Positions 47,266 to 59,414 of a stretch of DNA of 64,000 nucleotides are shown here, in pieces. How positions within the stretch are numbered: position 1 is the stretch's first letter; each line of letters starts with the position of its first letter. Both the position numbers and the translations under genes were made by a program. A model generated the notes under the pieces. That model ran no database searches. It was given only the letters and a program-made list of their open reading frames with translations, and was not told where the DNA came from. Source of the DNA: Lingula anatina (lineage: Eukaryota; Brachiopoda; Lingulata; Lingulida; Lingulidae); NCBI RefSeq assembly GCF_001039355.2, contig NW_019773513.1, forward strand, positions 459,047 through 523,046, read 5' to 3'.

Positions 47266-48689
47266 AGGTGGGAGGGGTGCCGGGATTGCCTTGCATGGAG
47301 AGAAGACAATCGAGAGAGGCCAGATAGAGCCTTACAATGAGTCTGAAAAAAGAAAACAACTGGTCAAGTGGATAATTTTTGCACTTGTTTTCATATTTAC
47401 ACCCTCTTGTACGGCGATAATGTTAAAACAATACTGTGGATTTGTTATATTTACAAACGTGCATCTTTTAAGACGAACACGAACCCTCTATTTATTGTGC
47501 GCGGTAGCAGAATAGAACATGGAACGTTTATACGTATAACTGATAAAGCTAATTCTCTACCAAGTACAATAGCCAAAGAAGACTACTGGAAGAGAGTAAA
47601 TAAATCCATATTTACAATGTTACAGACAGAGGGGGTGGGAACGGAAACTGACTTTTATTACTGACCAGTAAAATAAAAATAGTGACACCCAAGATTCAAC
47701 GTTAACGTTAATGTGTGCAGAAGGTAAGTGCAGGTAGGCTACGACTTAGCAAAATCTCACTGCTATGGCAATTAATATGGTGAGTCAGCATCGTGCATGG
47801 AAACTGCTGAAAAGCCACAGTTCAGCCACAAAATGTCAAATTTTCCCCGAGGGCTGTGTCATTTCTTTAGGAAACTGAAACGTGTAGGTCCCTATGTATT
47901 GTGTTTTTTCCTGCTATTGCGTACATACATACAAGTTGTTTTTGTATAGAAACCTACGATTTTTCGAAATAATTGAGTTTTACATAAAAAGCATAGATGT
48001 TATGAAGTAGTTATTCGTATACGGGCACACACCATTTAGGTATAGTTTCATCGTACGAAAATGCATTCTACCTAATAAGATGGATGAGGGACGTTTTATG
48101 GTTTGTAGGACTAATATTGTAAGGTATGAGTGTTTGTTTAGATTAAACTGCTTCAAGATGATGATAAAATGTTATGAACCGCTTATGTGTTGGACATCCT
48201 TTAACATTCAAATACGATAACCTATTTGAAAAACTGATCTCATTATTGCGTCAACCAATAAGCGACATTGCTCTCCTACACAATCTAGTGCCATCAATTA
48301 TCATTTAATAATAATACCGGCAGCTCAATGATTCTGGCGCCCATTGAGCTTTTTAGCATGAAGGGCGGGTTATTTTGAGATAAGGTAAGCCTAATATTAA
48401 ATTATGTATGGAATGGCTGGATAAGTAAGAGAGGGATATAATGCCTGTTGGTGCCGACGACGCTTTATACGGACACGAGAAATATGCAAGATACGCCAGC
48501 CATTATTTCAAACCACCATCAAATATAAAATCACGTACAAAACAGATGATGAGCAAATATGCGTATACCTAGCTTTACCTGAAGTCAAGACAAACCCCAG
48601 TGGATGGAGCCCCCGTAAGGTGTTGAAGCGGAGTTAGATGAATTCTTTATTGCTTCAGTCTTGAGGATATACCGCGTTAACGTCTAAAA
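47266..48689. other. Intergenic, one unsupported short frame
   Basis: A 98-codon frame at 47368-47664 overlaps another frame and shows no recognisable domain. Otherwise nothing is recognised. Confidence 0.35.
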
Positions 48690-48710
48690 ACACACGCACG
48701 CGCACGCGCG

Positions 48711-48745
<35 letters not shown>

Positions 48746-48746
48746 C
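48690..48746. repeat. (CG)n(CA)n microsatellite
   Basis: Alternating CG and CA dinucleotides, mirror image of the type at 46976. Confidence 0.9.
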
Positions 48747-48772
48747 GTTTTTAATCTTTTAGTTCGCTTGGC

Positions 48773-48918
48773 GAACGTATTTTGGCCCACTCTCACAAAT
48801 ACGTACTAAAAAAAGTCTGCAATATTTGAAATTCATTTGCACTGGTGTGTATTTAATCTTGACTATCAAATATTGCAAACGCCCCGACTTTGAAGTGAGA
48901 GAGGGCAAAAAAATGTTC
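48773..48918. mobile_element. MITE-like inverted repeat
   Basis: 'tttggcccactctcac' and 'gtctgcaatatttga' at the left correspond to 'tcaaatattgcaaac' and 'gtgagagagggcaaa' at the right. About 145 bp, no coding capacity. Confidence 0.6.
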
Positions 48919-49630
48919 TCCAAGAATAGCACATCGGGTGTAACAGGTAGCTTTAGCAATATCAATGGCTGGCACCTTTAATCAAGTGGATTTTATTTTC
49001 AGATTTGACAACATGTTGAGTAAATGTGTAGGCCTACTCATATCATGTTGCATATTTAACATTTTATGAAACTCATTGTTGATAACATAGACATATTCTC
49101 CCTCATATTGCAGAAAATAAGATAGGAAATAATTTCCCCAGGGTTGCTGTTTTAGTGTGATGTGTATACAGGGATATCATATTTTAAGTGAACGACTGAA
49201 GTGGCAATGTGGCATCTGCATTTAAAGATCATTTGCAAGAATGGCTTGATTTTAAGCTTAAAGAGACAGAGAGCGAGTTTTTAGAGTTAAATACATGTAC
49301 TACTCATGAAGCAAAGTTCGATCGCTGAACATTACGATACCTTTATCTTAATGACTATTGTGAGCGACAACACCATTATCAGTATTAATTCATTCAAAAC
49401 AAAGTACCCTTACATGTTTTCCTTAATACTTCGAATGTTTATTACTCTCTCTCTCTGCGATCTTTTTTTTTCAATGACTACGGCAGTGGATGCAGTTTGA
49501 ATGCTTATGCTTTTTAACAACTGACGGGGTTTAAGTCACGTAATTCCGGTTATGCACCACACGCTGACTTTGTTTTGATACAAAAATAGAAATCTTCACC
49601 TGCATCCTTGAAGTTTTAATTTCTTTTGCA
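48919..49630. other. Intergenic / presumed upstream intron
   Basis: No coding sequence recognised; ends in an acceptor (TTTTGCAG at 49624-49631) before the first coding exon of the next gene, implying a 5' UTR exon somewhere upstream. Confidence 0.4.
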
Positions 49631-49663
49631 GTGCGTGGGTCATATCGTACACAAAAAGCGAAG

Positions 49664-51170
49664 ATGAAACGGAAATGTCGTCCAGTGATCTTCACTATAG
49701 TTTGGACTCTAATCGGATGTAGTTTCGTCAGCATCATCACTCAAAGCTTCCGACAGTGTAAGACGTGTTATCCTTCAACAAAAAACCTCAATTTGGAGAC
49801 CAAAGTGGGTAGGTGAGGCTGCCTTAATACGCACGAAAAGAAGTTTACTGTGGTTATTTTCATTGTTAAGATTTCTTTTTTTCACTTTTGTCAGTATATA
49901 TTCACAGAGCAAACCCTAAATGTCATAAGACCAGCTTAATTCTGTGAACTTGCAAAAAGTCAAGATTTTTCCTTTGACCGAAATACAGCTTAATCGAGAT
50001 TCATGTAGCTATGCTGTCATAGGCCCCATTCAGAATAAGGGACCAACTAGTCCGAGGGTCAAATATGGCCGACCCACTTGAATACTTCCCCATGTGATAT
50101 CTATTCAGTGTCTATCAGCTGATAAGACGGCAAGCTTTGTAGTGGGTTGCCATATTTGACCCGCGGACAAGTTAGTCCCCTATTCTAAATGGGGAACTTA
50201 CGGGATTTAACAAAGATTCTGTTTTCCAGGCACTTTCCAAACACCATCGGCGAGTCCAACAGTCAGAGCAATGTCAAATGAAAAAGTGACTAGCAAGGTT
50301 GCATCGACAAGAGTTCCTGAAATTGCAACTGCTGTCTCCAAAGTCTCACATTATTTACAGAACGTGCCGTTCACTTTAGTTACAGGGGCAGACAGCTTCT
50401 ATTTTGGAGGACTTGCTAATCTGGTTGGGTCCATTCATTTCTGGGAACCCAAGAGGAACATTGTTGTATACGATTTTGGACTAGAGCAAAAGCAAATTTC
50501 CAAAATAAAGACCTGGTGTAAAACGAAACTGGTAACTTTCGATTTTAAGAATAAACCAGAACATGTTTCAAATTTACTACTATACGCTTGGAAACCGCTT
50601 GTGATTAAAGAAGCCGTGGACAGATTTGGAAAAATATTTTGGCTTGACGCCGGATGTGACGTCAGAGGACCTCTAAACAAAGTTGACGAATACCTCCGCC
50701 AAGACGGTCATTTCTTCGTGCAGGGGCAAGACACAGATATGACCGGCTTCGTTCATCACAAGATGTTTGATTACTTCCAACAACCCCGGACCCAATTTAA
50801 AGGAAAATATTCATTTGCCGGTGGTATAAGCGGCTGGGTAAAGGACAGCCACGCCTACACGACTGTCTTACCAAGATGGACGTCCTGCGCTTTGGACGTG
50901 GCCTGTATCGCACCCAAGGGGTCCAGTATGGGCAATCACAGGTTTGACCAGGCAGCTCTCTCTATATTAATGTATAGTTCTGGGATAAAAGTTACCGCTC
51001 ACACTGAACTCTTGGCTGCTGAGAGGAGGCAGTTAAAATCAAACCAGCACGATCCTAGCACCTACGTTATATACACGGCAAGAGGGCGCAGTTCCGATTA
51101 CAAGGCAGATTTGTGTCGCAATACTTCAGTGTTTATTCCTACTACAACTGGCTTATGGAGTACTATATAA
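49664..51170 (+). CDS. DUF1647-type type II membrane protein, putative glycosyltransferase
   Basis: Exons 49664-49808 and 50230-51170 (phase 1) encode 361 residues. A short basic N-terminus and one hydrophobic segment (about 7-26) predict a type II Golgi or ER membrane protein. The lumenal part has 'GADSFYFGGLANLVGSIHFW', 'VVYDFGLEQKQ' and 'FWLDAGCDVRGPL', a pattern I associate with the DUF1647 family of nematodes and lophotrochozoans. The Asp-Ala-Gly-Cys-Asp segment sits where GT-A glycosyltransferases keep their metal-binding DxD, so a glycosyltransferase role is inferred, not shown. AATAAA signals lie at about 51287 and 51320. A MITE occupies part of the only coding intron. Confidence 0.75.
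50023..50196. mobile_element. MITE with about 50-bp imperfect terminal inverted repeats
   Basis: 'ccccattcagaataaggga' with 'gggtcaaatatggc' at the left; 'gccatatttgaccc' with 'cccctattctaaatgggg' at the right. In the intron of the DUF1647-type gene. A solo right end of the same family ('gccatattt...ctattctgaatgga') lies at 51550-51612. Confidence 0.8.
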
Positions 51171-53054
51171 CACGCTTTGAACAAATGCTGGCTGTCTTTT
51201 TAAAAGTGCGGATTGGATGGTATATAAGTTTAATAGGTAGACCTCTTGGTCTGATCTTAACTACTTTGGTAAGCGTGCATCTTATTAATAAAACACCCTT
51301 TAAAGATTTCAGTTGTTTTAAATAAATTCTTTAACTTAATTTAAACGGACGGGGTTTTTCGGGAGGAAGGATGTCATAACTTTTTTTCTCGGGTGGCTGC
51401 AATCTTATGTAGTTCTCGAAAAAAAAGTTTACGCCTCTCCACGCGTCTGGTCGAATAGAGTCGAGATTTAATTACCGTGCTCCTGCAGGGACGAAGCGCG
51501 TGAGAGGCGGAGAGACCAATCAGGATTAAGCGGTCTTCCTTTCATGTAGGTCCGCCATATTTAAGCTGTGGACCAGTTAGTACTCGAATCATCTATTCTG
51601 AATGGAGCCTTACGCACACTATTAACGCGACTGCATGCGTTCGGGCGTTTAAGGGTTATAGTATGTATATCAGCTACATTAAGAAAATCAAGTCAATATA
51701 CCCAAACCAAAATTTATTAAGTTCAAAAACAACAACTTGCAGCCTTCAACAAAGATACTTTCCATATCCCCTAATAACATCTTGGCTATCCCAATTATGT
51801 ATAAATAGCCAAAAATTCCCGATCAAAACCACCCCCATTATCTTTGGAACCACAATTTTCACATGGCATACAAACAATTAAGGTAAGAACTTTACACACA
51901 ACATACATGCTGTGCTTCAGGACTGTATAGTCAAATACAGAAAAATATTATTTACTTATCAATTATTTAATAATAAACAAAAGAGATAACGCAATATATT
52001 TGATATTAACCAAGCAAAGACGTCCTAACGGTTATCAAATGCTAATCAAAAAAATAAGTTATAGTGGATCCCAAAGTATTTACATAAGACAAGTTGCACA
52101 CCAAGAGCCAAATGAACACAATTACTTGAAATATAGGTGGCAGGTCGGTCGTTTCCAAGGTACAAGAGTGTGCCCCAACCAAAAGTTTATTTACGACTAC
52201 ATATATAACAACAAATCACAGAAAAGCACCATCATTTTTCCACTTGAACAAAAATTTGCCACCTTAAAATTACTATTTTAAAAAATGTCTTTTTTTATGG
52301 AATGCTATACCCCCCCTTGCTCACCTTGTGAAAATAACATTAAGTGAATCTTGCCATACCTCCCTATTTAATCTACCTGTTATTAACTAATCCTTGATAC
52401 TTATTATAATAATCAAATGCCTCTAAAATGCTCCACCACCTTTAGAAAAGAAAAGAAAGAAAAACATTCTGCTTTGGATTTTGATTGTTGTGTGCTAATC
52501 ATGCTCTTAGCTTTAATCATGGTGACATTTTTATGAAGTGCTCAGATATGTGAAAATTGTTGATTTCTCTTTGGTTAGTTTTCAGATACAAAGTAACCAT
52601 GTATTTTATTACTTGGGTAAATACATAACTAGAACATATGAACATTCACCAAAAATATTAAATTGCATTGCATTTATACATACAACCCCAAAAACAACCA
52701 CCTTCTAGAATATGTGAACCTGAGTACTGCGCATTAAGCTTTTACATTTTCACACATTACCCTAAAATATTGTCCTAAAGGAGTTTTTCACGGGAACTGC
52801 ATTTAATTAATATAACAATAATCTTGAACAATCACACGCTTAATGTTAACACTAAAGTCATATCTGTGAAATGTAATAAACAGCACCTGTTTTCACTATT
52901 TATCTAAATATAAAACTGGTAGTGTTTAAGTATCTGGTGTCATAGCATTAGTCTCTTGTGTTTAACAAATTAGCAAGAGGCAGAACTACTGTTTATCTGA
53001 ATATATATGCACGAAGCAAATAGTCCACCCAGGTCCAATATAAAGGTGCCAAAC
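51171..53054. other. Intergenic between convergent genes
   Basis: Holds the solo MITE end at 51550-51612 and presumed 3' UTRs. A 52000-52281 open frame has no recognised domain. TTTATT near 52606 is a possible minus-strand poly(A) signal for TMBIM4. Confidence 0.4.
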
Positions 53055-53305
53055 AGTTGCTTCAAGTATAGAAGTCAGGTCTGTAGCTTCTGCTTTCCAA
53101 GGATAGATGTCAGGTCTGTAGCTTTCCCTTGCCAAGAATAGGTGTCAGGTCAGTAATTAAATTTTCTCTCATCTAAGGTGTATTCTGAGCATATACATGT
53201 GTCAATAAATTAGTCCAGAACCAGTTTCTCACAGTAACCCAAGCTCCATGATATAGGTGTCAGGTCTGTAGATCTCAATTTCCAAGTATAGATGTCAGGT
53301 AAGTC
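53055..53305. repeat. Minisatellite in the TMBIM4 3' region
   Basis: About five irregular copies of a unit like 'ccaagtatagatgtcaggtc' followed by 'tgtagctt', near 53060, 53100, 53140, 53255 and 53282. Spacing between copies varies. The last copy ends just before the stop codon. Confidence 0.65.
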
Positions 53306-53309
53306 GCCC

Positions 53310-55926
53310 TCACTTTCTCCCATCTTGGAGAATTCTGAGGATGTAGAGGAAGAGATTGAGGATGTCCAGATACAGGTTGATAGAGGCCAGGATGTACTCC
53401 TCAGGAGACAGCTTGTGCATCAACATGTGTGTGTCAAACACGATGAACAGAGAGAAGAGGACAGCCCCTCCAATTGACATCATTCGCTCAAGCATCGGGC
53501 TTTGAAAAAAGAACTGAAAAGAAAATAGAATAATCTGTCATTTAAAATGAACATTTAACATTTAAATTTAAATTGCAAGAAAAAACATTCTTAATTAACT
53601 GTAAATTCCACTTTTTTGTTAAAAACTAGAAAAAATGAAACAATAAATAAATAAATTAGTGAAATTAATATACGATTCAAATAACACAATCAGATGATCA
53701 AAACTATGAAACAGACATAATTTTTATGCAAAAACACCACACTTCTCAATAACAAATAAAAAAATAATGTGCCTGGGAATTTTAAACAAAAGAAAGTTCT
53801 TTTTTCTCATATTCCAATGGTAACATACCTGCAAAAAGCCAGCCAAGATCAGAATCCAGAGAACAGAGAACAGGCTGTAAAATAAACATCATCCATTATC
53901 TTACTATGACAGAAAATAAGGAGATTCTTGTATAGAAGAAATGATGGACACTCTGTAATCAGTAGTGGAAATCATAGGAAATCACACAATCTGGAGACAA
54001 ATCTGTCATAATCCAAATACACTGATAATAATGTTCACTCCTTCATGCACTTAATGTGGGAAGAAATATATATTTTTTTCAGTAAAGAAAAAGTGGTAGT
54101 GGAATGATCCAAAATTGTTGCAAAACTGTTTCAGTATCATTTCTAAACAAAGAGCATGCTAGATCATAATCAGCCATGCAGCTCCTCTGTCACAGAAATT
54201 TCCATTATTATCATTATTTTAAGATAGATAGGGGCATATAATAATCCTAATCACAGACTAAAAACATATCACTATGGGAATAGCTGAAAAACTACTCTGA
54301 ATACCAATTACAAATACTAGTCTAAGAAAAACATGGTTTTACCCTGGACTAATTGCCAAGAAAATTTAAGTATGCTTTTTTTTTAGTCTTTGTGTAGCCC
54401 ATGTGATCATATTAAAAATCTAGGAAAATCCAAGTAGTGGAACAGGAATTGTTTGGGAAATAGAACCAATAAGGCATTTGCCCTATAAAACAGTCTAATC
54501 AAAGTGATAATTTCTACACATGATATCATTTTACTTTACTAAATCAATCATACTATATTACAGTTATAAATTACAGTTATAAAAATGACAGCCATCACTT
54601 TCCCAGCACCCCAGGAACTGAAGTCCTTCTTGCTCTGCTTCTTATCAAACTAATATTTTCTACACATGATATCATTATGCTATATTAAATCAATCATATT
54701 ATTGCAGTAATAAATCAAAGTTAGAAAAGACAGCAGCAATCACTTACCCAGCACCCCAGGAACTGAAGTCCTTCTTGCTCTGCAGAGTGTAGACAGTGAG
54801 AGCAATGACCACGGCACAGGTCAGTCCAAAGGCTTCCAATACCACTCTGACATCATAGAATGTAACTGGAAACAAGGCATTATGGAATACTTAGAGACAT
54901 ATACAACTTCAGGATTATGAATATTATCATCATGCTTTGGGTATATCAACTGGAAAGCTGGGCTGTGGAACAAATAAATTATATACCATGTCTGTTGTCA
55001 TATTCTTATTAAATTTTGATGGATTAAGAAATTTGGCCTTGCTTTCAGAAAATAATATAACTAAAGATGTCTTTATAACGAATGCACTCACCAATAACAC
55101 CAACTGAGTATGCCTCTGCTAAGGTCTGTAAGAGAAAAGATGGTAACAATAAAAAGAACTGAATACCTTTCATTATAACAAGGCAACAATATCAAGCTGT
55201 GAGATATATTGCTAATAACAAAATATGACGTGGTGAGGTCTAGGGGGCCTGCTTAGGCCAATGCTATTTTTAGTTCCTAAAAAGTCAGAAACTGTCTGTT
55301 GTTGGAAAAATCTCGTTCCTTTACACATATACTGTCACGGACATAAATATCTGCAGTTTACATCCACTTATGTCTGTGACAATACTAAAAAAGATATTCA
55401 CAGAACCATGCAGTAAGAGAACAAACTGAAGCAGTTATCATTGTGGGTACTTACAAAGAGTCCCAGGAGTATATAATTAGCAGGTGTCTCTTGTCTTTTC
55501 CACATCAGAGCAAACAGTAAGACAAATGTGCTGATGATGGCCACCAAGACCATCCAGTTACTGAAATGTTTGGAATTCTAAATTATAATGTGAAAGGCAG
55601 TGTCATTTACTAGCTACATGTTCTCCTTTAAATCACAGCTTAATCTAAAATAAAAATAATTATCAGTAAAACTTATTATTAGAACTTTTTTCCTCCTGAT
55701 GTCTGATGATAATGAAAAATACAAAATTTTGCTAATAAAAAGACATAGAAAAAGAAGAAGGAAAATCTTTATGGATTGCAGTTTTAAATAAAGCAGATAC
55801 AACAAAAACATATTTACTTCTCTCTGACAAATCCCTTCACACTGTCTACGCTGATGAAGAGGGCCCCTGTGAGTGTTGTCAAGACCAGTTGTGCGGCCAA
55901 AATACCATACACTTTACGTAGGAATC
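53310..55926 (-). CDS. TMBIM4: TMBIM4 / lifeguard 4 (Golgi anti-apoptotic protein), exons 2-7, first contig
   Basis: Exons 2-7 are 55926-55818, 55560-55455, 55125-55092, 54865-54748, 53874-53829 and 53513-53310. With exon 1 (59414-59312 or 62111-62009) the phases are 1, 2, 0, 1, 2, 0 and the total is 239 residues, the size of vertebrate TMBIM4. It is a multi-helix membrane protein of the BAX-inhibitor-1 family that shapes Golgi/ER calcium release and cell death. Diagnostic parts are '[16 protein letters not shown]' (exon 1), '[20 protein letters not shown]' (exon 2) and the last exon's '[20 protein letters not shown]' and '[16 protein letters not shown]'. The frame is intact in all exons. The 5' end is absent from this contig because of the N at 56146. 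Confidence 0.92.
54590..54642 (-). pseudogene. Partial duplicate of TMBIM4 exon 5 in intron 5
   Basis: The last part of exon 5 and its donor are copied about 145 bp downstream of the real exon, with the donor GTAAGT altered to GAAAGT. The equivalent at 57240-57291 in the other copy keeps an intact donor sequence. No acceptor was seen in front, so it is probably inert. Confidence 0.75.
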
Positions 55927-56145
55927 CTGAAAATACAAGATAGTGTGAGTTACTTAGCCTTTAATAATAACAGTAATAATAACATAAAATTTATAAAATA
56001 ATTTCTTGAAATAAAAAACTAAGTATTTTTGAAATATAACCAATGAGATCAATCTTTATATAGTTGTGTGCTTACTATAATTTACACTTGCCAAAAGAAA
56101 CTTTGGTATTGTTTTGTCCATTGTTTACTATAAGTACACTATAGC

Positions 56146-56146
56146 N
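56146..56146. other. Single-N assembly join
   Basis: Left of the N the sequence is intron 1 of TMBIM4. Right of it the sequence restarts at the first bases of exon 7. Consistent with joining allelic contigs. Confidence 0.88.
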
Positions 56147-59100
56147 GAAAAAGAACTGAAAAGAAAATAGAATAATTTGTCATTTAAAATGAACATTAAA
56201 CATTTAAATTTAAATTGCAAGAAAAACATTCTTAATTATCTGTAAATTCCACTTTTTTATTAAAAACTAGAAAATAAATGAAACAATAAATAAATAAATA
56301 AATAAATAAGTGAAATTAATAAATGATTCAAATAACACAATCAGAAGATCAAAACTATGAAACAGACATAACTTTTATGCAAAAACACCACACTTTTCAA
56401 TAACAAATAAAAAAAATAATGTGTCTGGTAATTTTAAGCAAAAGAAAGTTCTTTTTTCTCATATTCCAATGGTAACATACCTGCAAAAAGCCAGCCAAGA
56501 TCAGAATCCAGAGAACAGAGAACAGGCTGTAAAATAAACATCATCCATTATCTTACTATGACAGAAAATAAAGAGATTCTTGTATAGAAGAAATGATGGA
56601 CACTCTGTAATCAGTAGTGGAAATCATAGTAAATCACACAATCTGGAGACAAATCTGTCATAATCCAAATACACTGATAATAATGTTCACTCCTTCATGC
56701 ACTTAATGTGGGAAGAAATATATATTTTTTTCAGTAAAGAAAAAGTGGTAGTGGAATGATCCAAAATTGTTGCAAAACTGTTTCAGTATCATTTCTAAAC
56801 AAAGAGCATGCTAGATCATAATCAGCCATGCAGCTCCTCTGTCACAGACATTTCCATTATTATCATTATTTTAAGATAGATAGGGGCATATAATAATCCT
56901 AATCACAGACTAAAAACATATCACTATGGGAATAGCTGAAAAACTACTCTGAATACCAATTACAAATACTAGTCTAAGAAAAACATGGTTTTACCCTGGA
57001 CTAATTGCCAAGAAAATTTAAGTATGCTTTTTTTTTAGTCTTTGTGTAGCCCATGTGATCATATTAAAAATCTAGGAAAATCCAAGTAGTGGAACAGGAA
57101 TTGTTTGGGAAATAGAACCAATAAGGCATTTGCCCTATAAAACAGTCTAATCAAAGTGATAATTTCTACACATGATATCATTTTACTTTACTAAATCAAT
57201 CATACTATATTACAGTTATAAATTACAGTTATAAAAATGACAGCCATCACTTACCCAGCACCCCAGGAACTGAAGTCCTTCTTGCTCTGCTTCTTATCAA
57301 ACTAATATTTTCTACACATGATATCATTATGCTATATTAAAATCAATCATATTATTGCAGTAATAAATCAAAGTTAGAAAAGACAGCAGCAATCACTTAC
57401 CCAGCACCCCAGGAACTGAAGTCCTTCTTGCTCTGCAGAGTGTAGACAGTGAGAGCTATGACCACGGCACAGGTCAGTCCAAAGGCCTCCAATACCACTC
57501 TGACATCATAGAATGTAACTGGAAACAAGGCATTATGGAATACTTAGAGACATATACAACTTCAGGATTATGAATATTATCATCATGCTTTGGGTATATC
57601 AACTGGAAAGCTGGGCTGTGGAACAAATAAATTATATACCATGTCTGTTGCCATATTCTTATTAAATTTTGATGGATTAAGAAATTTGGCCTTGCTTTCA
57701 GAAAATAATATAACTGAAGATGTCTTTATAACGAATGCACTCACCAATAACACCAACTGAGTATGCCTCTGCTAAGGTCTGTAAGAGAAAGGATGGTAAC
57801 AATAAAAAGAACTGAATACCTTTCATTACAACAAGACAACAATATCAAGCTGTAAGATATAATGTTACTTAATAAAATATGATGTGGTGAGGTCTAGGGG
57901 GCCTGCTTAGGCCAGTGCTATTTTTAGTTCCCAAAAAGTAAGAAACTGTCTGTTGTTGGAAAAATCTCGTTCCTTTACACATATACTGTCACTGACATAA
58001 ATATCTGCAGTTTACGAGGTATCCTTCATTCCACTGTGACTGTCCATCCACTTATGTCTGTGACAATACTAAAAAAGATATTCACAGAACCATGCAGTAA
58101 GAGAACAAACTGAAGCAGTTATCACTGTGGGTACTTACAAAGAGTCCCAGGAGTATATAATTAGCAGGTGTCTCTTGTCTTTTCCACATCAGAGCAAACA
58201 GTAAGACAAATGTGCTGATGATGGCCACCAAGACCATCCAGTTACTGAAATGTTTGGAATTCTAAATTATAATGTGAAAGGCAGTGTCATTTACTAGCTA
58301 CATGTTCTCCTTTAAATCACAGCTTAATCTACAATAAAATTAATTAAATCAATAAAACATATTATTAGAACTTTTTTCTTCCTGATATCTGATGAAAATG
58401 AAAAATACACAATTGTGCTAATAAAAAGACAAAGAAAAAGAAAAAGAAGAAGGAGGAGACTCTTAGTGGATTGCAGTTTTAAATAAAGCATATACAACAA
58501 AAACATATTTACTTCTCTCTGACAAATCCCTTCACACTGTCTACGCTGATGAAGAGGGCCCCCGTGAGTGTTGTCAAGACCAGTTGTGCAGCCAAAATAC
58601 CATACACTTTACGTAGGAATCCTGAAAATACAAGATAGTGTGAGTTACTTAGCCTTTAATAATAACAGTAATAATAACATAAATTTTATAAAATAATTCC
58701 TTGAAAAAAAAAAAATAAGTATTTTTGAAATATAACCAATGAGATCAATCTTTATATAGTTGTGTGCTTACTATAATTTACACTTGCCAAAAGAAACTTT
58801 GGTATTGTTTTGTCCATTGTTTACTTTAAGTAGATCAATGTTTGGAACAAGAGGATGGGGATTATTTATGTATATGTATTTAAGCAAAAAATACTTGTGC
58901 AAGTCAAGACATAACAATACTTGTAGCCAGGCAAAGTGAGTAAATAAATCACATTAAATGTTTTATTCTTATTACTTTTGTTATTCTAACTCATTCCCTT
59001 TTTACCTCATTATCATTTTAATGTCATAATTTATTCATCTTTTATTCACTAATACAATATTTTATTTTAAGCATGTGCAGTTAACATGTTTTACACTCTT

Positions 59101-59414
59101 TAAATTAAGTTTATTATTATTATTATTATTATTTTAAACCACCTGTCTAAAATTTAATAGGGGATTTCCATAATATCGTCAAAATTCCCCTACTAGTACT
59201 TTCACTTTCTACTGAACGGCTTTACTGAAGTTAATGCATAAACGGTTAAACCACGGCAAATATTACATTACAGTTCTAAGTGAAATGCACACCTTTAATT
59301 TTAATACTCACCCATGCGTATATAGACATGAGACTGGGCAACGTTAGAGCCGTACATGAAGTCATCTTCTATACTAGCATGCTTGCCTTGGCCCGACGAA
59401 TTCAAGGTCGCCAT
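56147..59414 (-). CDS. TMBIM4: TMBIM4 second apparent allele, exons 1-6 plus first bases of exon 7
   Basis: Exons 1-6 are 59414-59312, 58621-58513, 58244-58139, 57778-57745, 57518-57401 and 56526-56481; only nine bases of exon 7 remain (56155-56147) before the N. Exon lengths and phases equal those of the first contig, and coding differences are few and mostly silent. The ATG at 59414 begins '[19 protein letters not shown]'. The missing 3' end lies in the neighbouring contig, so this is not a real second gene. Confidence 0.88.
57240..57291 (-). pseudogene. Partial duplicate of TMBIM4 exon 5, second apparent allele
   Basis: Allelic counterpart of 54590-54642. Here the copied donor (GTAAGT) is intact. 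Confidence 0.7.

Noticed and set aside
46873-47664. Several overlapping frames of 70-139 codons
   Set aside because: Mostly GT/GA simple repeat. The remainder at 47368-47664 has no recognisable domain or splice context.
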